Made by a program: the position numbers and the translations under genes. From NCBI GenBank assembly GCA_041481445.1, contig JBGPBV010000209.1:1-9719 (forward strand): 9,719 nucleotides of DNA, written 5' to 3'. Below the pieces are notes generated by a model that saw only the letters and a program-made list of their open reading frames with translations, had not been told where the DNA came from and did no database searches. This document shows, one piece after another, positions 1-3,284 of the stretch (the stretch's first letter is position 1; each line of letters starts with the position of its first letter). The stretch comes from AA29 sp041481445 (lineage in GTDB: Bacteria; Acidobacteriota; Vicinamibacteria; Fen-336).

Positions 1-71
1 AGCGGCGTCGTACGCGCGGGAGGAGACGCGACCGGGGCGGCGACGAGGACGAGCGCGAGGAGGCACGGCAT
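1..71 (-). CDS. N-terminus of an exported protein (partial, runs off left edge)
   Basis: Only the first 23 codons are in the window. Read leftward from the ATG at 71, the peptide is a short hydrophobic stretch (MPCLLALVLVAAPVAS) followed by Pro, Arg and Thr, which looks like a Sec signal peptide with possible cleavage after V-A-S. The start is chosen because GAGGG (83-79) sits seven bases upstream. The competing ATG at 85 is in another frame and gives an Arg/Ser-rich peptide with no hydrophobic core. The start lies 28 bases past the stop of the upstream leftward gene, so it is probably the next member of that operon. There is no lipobox cysteine. The mature protein is outside the window, so no function can be given. 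Confidence 0.45.
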   Translation of the reverse strand, partial: MPCLLALVLVAAPVASPPARTTP

Positions 72-99
72 CGGTCTGCCCTCATTTCTCGCAGGAGAC

Positions 100-827
100 T
101 CAAGGGTGCGTGACGGTGAGCGTGAACGTCGTGTCCACGTGCGGCCCCGCGCCCGTGCTGTTCGTGACCGAGATGCGATAGGAGCCGGCCGTGACCGGCA
201 GCGACAGCGTGAGCTGCTTCGAGGCCGTCTGGCCGCCGTTCATGAGGACCTGTCCGGAATTCGCCAGGTTCACGATGTACATCCCGAGCAGCACGCCGTC
301 CTGGACCCAATCGACCTTCGCGGTGAGGGTCCCCGAACCCTTGACGTCGACGACGTAGTCCCGGCCGCCGCCGAACACCACGACCTCGTTCGGGAACGTG
401 TTCGTGGTGGGCGCGCTGCTGCTGGTACCGCTCGGTGACGAGCTGCCGCTGTCACCGCCGCCCACGACGAGTACGACGGCGCCGCCGAGCGCGGCCACGC
501 CCGCGATGACCAGCGCGGCCGTCTTGCGGCTGTTCTCCTTGGGCGGCGCCGCGGTCGCGGTCGCCGCCGCATCGTGCCCTTTGCCCAGGTAGGCGATCCC
601 CAGGTAGACGTAGGCCTGCGACAGGTCGGGGGAGGGAGGACTCTGCGCGGCCAGGCGGCGCGTGGCCGCGTCGAGCGTGAAGATCGCCGCGTCGTAATCG
701 CCGTCGTCGACGAGGCGGATGCCCTTGAGCACGTCCGGATCGGTGACGGGGGCGGCCGGAGTGTCCGCCCCCGGCGCGCGGGCGCGGCCGCCAGCAGCAG
801 CGACAACGCGAGACAGGTCACCTTCAT
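100..827 (-). CDS. Exported/membrane protein with TPR-like N-terminus; signal peptide and body in different frames (frameshifted as sequenced)
   Basis: A good ribosome site (GGAGG, 837-833) precedes ATG 827, which encodes a signal peptide (MKVTCLALSLLLAAAPAR). About 18 codons in, the frame runs into Arg/Pro-rich nonsense. The adjacent frame carries a sensible protein (ADTPAAPVTDPDVLKGIRLV onward) to the TGA at 102-100. Adding one G to the run of five G on the minus strand (plus-strand C at 768-772) joins them. Without a frameshift, the only visible start for the body is a GTG at 732. Numbering from that GTG: residues 1-55 resemble a TPR hairpin (DDGDYDAAIFTLDAA, then YLGIAYLGKG), 72-92 is a hydrophobic or transmembrane segment, 91-112 is Gly/Ser/Thr linker, and 116-210 looks like a beta-sandwich (alternating hydrophobics, SYRISVTN near the end). 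There are no catalytic motifs. It lies 28 bases downstream of the M50 protease gene in the same operon. It may be genuinely broken, a sequencing or assembly error, or recoded. Confidence 0.62.
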
Positions 828-832
828 CACAT

Positions 833-837
833 CCTCC
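833..837 (-). promoter_or_regulatory. Shine-Dalgarno of the frameshifted exported protein
   Basis: GGAGG on the minus strand, five bases before ATG 827. It matters because it marks the true translation start in the signal-peptide frame, showing that the longer body frame (GTG 732) is not an independent gene start. Confidence 0.6.
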
Positions 838-855
838 GTCAACGCGATGGCCCTC

Positions 856-1377
856 TCATCCCCGTCCAGGTTTCTGGCGATGGAGCAGGAGCGGCACGAT
901 CTCCCACGCCGTTGCGCCATCGAGCGGGGGTATCGGCGCGAGATTCAACACGATCATCCCAACCGACAGGAAGCCGAACACCGCCATGAAGGCATTCAGC
1001 ACCTCGAGAGGCGTGTACCCCACGAGCGTGATCCAGGCGACCATCGGCAGCCCGACCGCCGCCTGGAACACGAGGCCGCCCCACGCGATGACGCAGTGCG
1101 CAAACCGGGTCGGTGGCTGCTGATGCCGGGTGATCCCGACCAGTGGGTAGAGCTCGATTCCATAGACCGCGCACCTTTGCCAGCGGGCAAAGACGACATG
1201 ACCCCACTCGTGCAGGAGCATCGACGCGAAGTAGGCGAGCAATGCGGCAACCGCCCACACGGCGCGAGCCAACGATCCGAGCGACGAGAGGATGACGAGA
1301 GAGGAGGCGGCCAGCAGCGTCCAGTGGATGTGGATCGGAATGCCACCGGGGCGGCCAGCGAGGATGAAGCGCCTCAT
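856..1377 (-). CDS. Site-2 protease family (M50) intramembrane metalloprotease
   Basis: A 173-aa membrane protein with the hallmarks of the M50/site-2 protease family: the zinc motif HEWGH at residues 56-60 inside a hydrophobic helix, and NLAPIPPLDG at 145-154, whose Asp is the third zinc ligand. The N-terminus (GGIPIHIHWTLL, 11-22) is typical of the small bacterial branch. Roughly four to five hydrophobic segments are visible, with no PDZ or CBS domain, so it is a minimal version. Such enzymes cut transmembrane helices, often anti-sigma factors or signal-peptide remnants; the substrate here is unknown. I start at ATG 1377 because the open frame upstream to 1482 overlaps the previous gene and is low-complexity. 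Its ribosome site is poor (GAGGG is one base away), so reinitiation after the upstream stop 23 bases away is plausible. The neighbours are a small conserved protein upstream and an exported protein downstream. Confidence 0.88.
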   Translation of the reverse strand: MRRFILAGRPGGIPIHIHWTLLAASSLVILSSLGSLARAVWAVAALLAYFASMLLHEWGHVVFARWQRCAVYGIELYPLVGITRHQQPPTRFAHCVIAWGGLVFQAAVGLPMVAWITLVGYTPLEVLNAFMAVFGFLSVGMIVLNLAPIPPLDGATAWEIVPLLLHRQKPGRG

Positions 1378-1400
1378 GCCCTCGATGTCGGCGTCCTCAT

Positions 1401-1646
1401 CTACTCCTTCGACTTGAGCTTGGCGTCGTTCTCCTTCAGGAACGCGCGGATGTCGTCGGCGATGTCCAGGAGCTTCGTCCACTGCTCCTTGTACAGCGTG
1501 ACCGGGAACCGGCCGAGACCGTAGACGGACAGGCCGCCCTTCTCGCTCACCTTCAGGCTGACCGCCCGGTTCTGCCGCGCCTTGAGCCGCTCGTTCTCTT
1601 CCTTCAGGCGGGCCAGCTCGGTCGTCGTCGTGTCGTCGTTGCTCAT
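1401..1646 (-). CDS. Conserved small protein with N-terminal coiled coil and VYGLGRFPVTLY core (81 aa)
   Basis: An 81-aa soluble, charged protein. Residues from about 10 to 26 form a short heptad-like helix (LARLKEENERLKARQ). The middle has a compact conserved-looking core (LKVSEKGGLSVYGLGRFPVT followed by LYKEQW), and the C-terminus is a Lys/Asp/Glu-rich amphipathic helix (LLDIADDIRAFLKENDAKLK). I recognise this as a widespread hypothetical family with a near-invariant YGLGRFPVTLY-type motif but know no established function. The start is well supported: GAGGAGGC (1658-1651) lies four bases before ATG 1646. That ATG overlaps the TGA of the DUF1361 gene as ATGA, which implies translational coupling. 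The M50 protease starts 23 bases after its stop. It has no signal peptide or membrane segment, so it is probably cytoplasmic and perhaps oligomeric through the coiled coil. Confidence 0.85.
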   Translation of the reverse strand: MSNDDTTTTELARLKEENERLKARQNRAVSLKVSEKGGLSVYGLGRFPVTLYKEQWTKLLDIADDIRAFLKENDAKLKSKE

Positions 1647-2353
1647 GGATGCCTCCTCAGGGATCCCTCCGAGCTTCCCATGGATCCGGACCCCAGCGTC
1701 AAGCTCTGGACCACGACGTACGCGGTCAAGAGGAACGCGCCCAAAACGCCCGAGAAGGCCACGACGTGCGCGTGGGCGAACGGGTGCAACAGCATCCCGG
1801 CGAGATCGGACACGAGCCCGAGAGGATCGCGCGCCACGTCCCAGCTGTTCCAGCGGCGGAAGCGGCCGAGGTACACGCCGAACGCGCTCAGGCCCATCGC
1901 GGTAGCGGCGAAGAGCCACGACGCCACGCGCCCGGTCCGACGGGCCACGATCCGCTGCACGAGGTCGAGCGACGCGAACCCGAGGGCAAGGCCGGTCCAG
2001 GCGAAGGCCTGGAGCGCGACGAGGTCCAGCCAGAAGAGGGGATTGTGCTGGACGCGCAGGTGCATGAGGTCGGTCATCAAGTAAGGCGCGTTGGGGAAGA
2101 ACAGCAGCCATCCGGCGAGGGCGAGAAGGGTGAGCACGACGCCGCGCTTCGAGCGCCACTCGCTGACCGCGTGCGCGGCGAGGGCGAAGCCGAGCGGGAT
2201 CCACGCCAGCAGCAGGTTGAAGACGAGGAACGAGTACGCCAGCCGGCGGGTGTGCACCACTCGCGCCGCCACCAGCAGGGTCGAGGTCAGCGAGGCGAGG
2301 AACAGGGCGGCCAGGAGGCCCAGGCGGGGCCGGACGACCGGGGGAACGCTCAT
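1643..2353 (-). CDS. DUF1361 domain-containing membrane protein
   Basis: A 236-aa polytopic inner-membrane protein with about six hydrophobic segments (near residues 11-30, 40-60, 71-86, 110-130, 145-162 and 198-218). Two motifs match what I know of DUF1361: FFPNAPYLMTDLMHL at 85-99 and GRFRRWNSWDV at 163-173. The length fits the family (a little over 200 aa). No biochemical function is established for DUF1361. I place the start at ATG 2353. The frame is open upstream to 2464, but those 37 residues are Arg/Pro/Gly-rich and not membrane-like. There is no convincing Shine-Dalgarno; instead TACGAT (2365-2360) lies six bases before the ATG, so the message could be leaderless. It is the first gene of the leftward cluster, and its stop overlaps the start of the 81-aa gene. 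The C-terminus (from about 220) is a Ser/Gly-rich tail. Confidence 0.87.
   Translation of the reverse strand: MSVPPVVRPRLGLLAALFLASLTSTLLVAARVVHTRRLAYSFLVFNLLLAWIPLGFALAAHAVSEWRSKRGVVLTLLALAGWLLFFPNAPYLMTDLMHLRVQHNPLFWLDLVALQAFAWTGLALGFASLDLVQRIVARRTGRVASWLFAATAMGLSAFGVYLGRFRRWNSWDVARDPLGLVSDLAGMLLHPFAHAHVVAFSGVLGAFLLTAYVVVQSLTLGSGSMGSSEGSLRRHP
1651..1658 (-). promoter_or_regulatory. Shine-Dalgarno deciding the start of the 81-aa protein
   Basis: GAGGAGGC on the minus strand, four bases before ATG 1646 and inside the last codons of the DUF1361 gene. It fixes the start of the small protein, although the reading frame stays open much further upstream (to 2597) across the neighbouring gene. Confidence 0.65.
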
Positions 2354-2359
2354 GAATCC

Positions 2360-2365
2360 ATCGTA
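2360..2365 (-). promoter_or_regulatory. Possible -10 element for a leaderless DUF1361 transcript
   Basis: TACGAT on the minus strand matches TATAAT at four of six positions and ends six bases before ATG 2353, which would put the transcription start at or next to the A of the ATG. No clear -35 is visible. The idea is suggested by the lack of a Shine-Dalgarno for this gene, but the element is short and could be chance. Confidence 0.22.
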
Positions 2366-2372
2366 CGGGTGA

Positions 2373-2404
2373 GCGCCGGGAAGCCGGTAGCGGCCTCCCG
2401 GCGC
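2373..2404. repeat. Long imperfect hairpin (9 bp + 4 bp stem, tetraloop)
   Basis: GCGCCGGGA (2373-2381) pairs with TCCCGGCGC (2396-2404). Inside it, past one A-C mismatch (2382/2395), GCCG (2383-2386) pairs with CGGC (2391-2394) around the four-base loop GTAG (2387-2390). It lies 20 bases upstream of the DUF1361 start. It could be a leader structure or a DNA operator; no T-run follows on either strand. Confidence 0.55.
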
Positions 2405-2417
2405 GACGCGCCGCGTC
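2405..2417. repeat. 13-bp palindrome, operator-like
   Basis: GACGCG (2405-2410) and CGCGTC (2412-2417) form a perfect palindrome around one central base. It directly abuts the long hairpin at 2373-2404. Its position between divergent genes fits a dimeric regulator site, but in DNA this GC-rich such short palindromes also arise by chance. Confidence 0.35.
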
Positions 2418-2426
2418 AGTGCCGGC

Positions 2427-2441
2427 GCCCGTCCTCCGGGC
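2427..2441. repeat. Short GC hairpin
   Basis: GCCCG (2427-2431) pairs with CGGGC (2437-2441) around a five-base loop, TCCTC. It is the third inverted repeat within about 70 bp of the divergent region and is weak on its own. Confidence 0.3.
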
Positions 2442-2576
2442 AGAGGAACGTCTCGTCGGGCCACGCAACGTGACCATCGTCACGGGGATCCCTCGGCCGT
2501 CATCGTCCTTCCCGCAAAGCCCATCCCTGAGGCACGCGCGGGTCCTGCCCGCGTCGTGTCGACCCTTGTGAGGACA

Positions 2577-2608
2577 TTGCCCCCCCTCCGACGTCACTCA
2601 GGGGGCAA
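2577..2608 (+). promoter_or_regulatory. Leader hairpin reaching into the Shine-Dalgarno of the secreted-protein gene
   Basis: TTGCCCCC (2577-2584) is a perfect inverted repeat of GGGGGCAA (2601-2608), with a 16-base loop. The last two bases of the 3' arm are the first two bases of the ten-base Shine-Dalgarno (2607-2616). If the transcript begins upstream, the stem would border the ribosome site and could modulate initiation. Pairing is seen in the sequence; the regulatory role is inference. Confidence 0.4.
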
Positions 2609-2616
2609 GGAGGTGA
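2607..2616 (+). promoter_or_regulatory. Ten-base Shine-Dalgarno before the secreted-protein gene
   Basis: AAGGAGGTGA is complementary over all ten bases to the usual bacterial 16S rRNA 3' tail, and six bases separate it from ATG 2623. It is by far the strongest ribosome site in the window. It fixes the start of the 162-aa protein and suggests high translation. Confidence 0.85.
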
Positions 2617-2622
2617 AGTCGC

Positions 2623-3111
2623 ATGCGGACTCTCCGTTTCTCGAAGATCGCGATGGCAGCCGTGCTCGTGTCGCTCGCTGGCGCCCAGGCCGCGCTGGCC
2701 GTGACGACCAGGGGATCCGATCGCGTGAGAGAGTGGGACGGCGTGCAGGTCGCGCCGCCCGACATCCAGTGCACGTCGTCGAGCACGTTCGACCAGATGC
2801 CCGGGATGGCCCTTCGGTTCGTCCTCAAGCAGGAATCCCGGATCGTGGTCCAGTTCCAGGGGCAGTTCGGCGGCACCGGCTCCTCGGCCGACGGCCGGGC
2901 GGTCCTCCGGTTCACGGTCGACGGCGCGACCGTCGGCTCCGCCGTCGCCATCGGCAACGACGTCGGCGAGGGCCTGGAGACGTTCGGCTACAACGCGTTC
3001 TCGACGCCCCTCGCCCCGGGCGGGCACGTCGTGAGGGTTCTCTGGCACACGTTCCCGGTGGGAGCGACGACCTGCGTGGAGGAGCGCTCGCTCATCGTCC
3101 TGCACCGGTAG
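2623..3111 (+). CDS. Secreted protein of unknown function with two cysteines (162 aa)
   Basis: The protein opens with a classic Sec signal peptide: RTLRFSK, a hydrophobic core, and probable cleavage after AQAALA (residue 26). The mature part is about 136 aa, rich in Val, Thr, Gly and alternating hydrophobics (RIVVQFQGQF, AVLRFTVDGATVG, HVVRVLW), which suggests an all-beta sandwich. Only two cysteines remain after cleavage, C50 near the start and C151 near the end, so one disulfide could staple the two ends of the fold. I do not recognise the family and see no catalytic motif. The start is fixed by the ten-base Shine-Dalgarno. The gene stands alone: a structured divergent region lies upstream, and a perfect 11-bp hairpin follows 21 bases after the stop. 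It is probably periplasmic or extracellular and well expressed. It overlaps a longer out-of-frame reading frame that is an artefact of GC bias. Confidence 0.82.
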   Translation: MRTLRFSKIAMAAVLVSLAGAQAALAVTTRGSDRVREWDGVQVAPPDIQCTSSSTFDQMPGMALRFVLKQESRIVVQFQGQFGGTGSSADGRAVLRFTVDGATVGSAVAIGNDVGEGLETFGYNAFSTPLAPGGHVVRVLWHTFPVGATTCVEERSLIVLHR

Positions 3112-3132
3112 CCGCCCGCCTTCGTCATCCGA

Positions 3133-3160
3133 GCCGGCGCGGGCACGCTCCCGCGCCGGC
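3133..3160 (+). terminator. Perfect 11-bp hairpin after the secreted-protein gene
   Basis: GCCGGCGCGGG (3133-3143) pairs perfectly with CCCGCGCCGGC (3150-3160) around the six-base loop CACGCT. It starts 21 bases after the TAG at 3109-3111. There is no U-run downstream, so it is not a textbook intrinsic terminator, but it could stop or stabilise the transcript. It also separates the secreted-protein gene from the kinase operon. Confidence 0.5.
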
Positions 3161-3238
3161 CAGCGTCATGCGCGCGCGACGTCCAGTGCCGATGCCGGTG
3201 CGGCACCTCGAACGCGCGGCAGGCGCATGCGCGTTCCG

Positions 3239-3247
3239 TGCTATCCT
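3239..3247 (+). promoter_or_regulatory. Candidate extended -10 for kinase 1
   Basis: TGCTATCCT fits an extended -10 (TG, one base, then TATCCT, four of six to TATAAT). It would start transcription near 3254, about 30 bases before GTG 3285. No recognisable -35 is present at 16-18 bp. If real, it excludes the upstream ATGs at 3168 and 3192 as kinase starts. Confidence 0.25.
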
Positions 3248-3284
3248 CCGGCCGACCACTCTCGCATCACGATTCCAGGCTCTC

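Larger units (their letters stand above)
2354..2622. promoter_or_regulatory. Divergent intergenic region with dense inverted repeats
   Basis: This 269-bp gap separates the leftward DUF1361 operon from the rightward secreted-protein gene, so promoters for both should lie here. No strong -35/-10 pair is visible. It contains a long hairpin (2373-2404), a 13-bp palindrome (2405-2417), a short hairpin (2427-2441), and a hairpin abutting the rightward Shine-Dalgarno (2577-2608). Open frames across it on either strand translate to Arg/Pro-rich sequence with no start supported by a ribosome site, so I see no gene here. Confidence 0.55.

Noticed and set aside
270..920. A 216-codon minus-strand frame containing the signal peptide
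   Set aside because: Only codons from ATG 827 through the signal peptide are real. Upstream it overlaps the M50 protease end, and downstream it becomes Arg/Pro/Ser nonsense after the frameshift, so it was folded into the 100-827 feature.
1378..1482. The 35-codon N-terminal extension of the M50 protease (ATG 1482)
   Set aside because: It overlaps the 81-aa gene by about 80 bases in another frame and is polar and low-complexity, while the family signature GIPIHIHW begins right after ATG 1377.
574..1524. A 316-codon plus-strand frame across the leftward operon
   Set aside because: It is antisense to the exported protein and the M50 protease, has no recognisable domain, and is rich in Arg, Asp, Glu and His as expected for a shadow frame.
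1401..2597. A 398-codon minus-strand frame ending in the 81-aa protein
   Set aside because: Only the last 81 codons look like protein, and they have their own ribosome site. The upstream part is Arg/Pro-rich and overlaps the DUF1361 gene in another frame.
2556..3284. A 243-codon upstream extension of the kinase 1 reading frame (ATG near 2556)
   Set aside because: It runs out of frame across the secreted-protein gene, is Arg/Pro/Gly-rich (many RRRR runs), crosses the 11-bp hairpin, and has no link to any kinase family. It is open only because of high GC.
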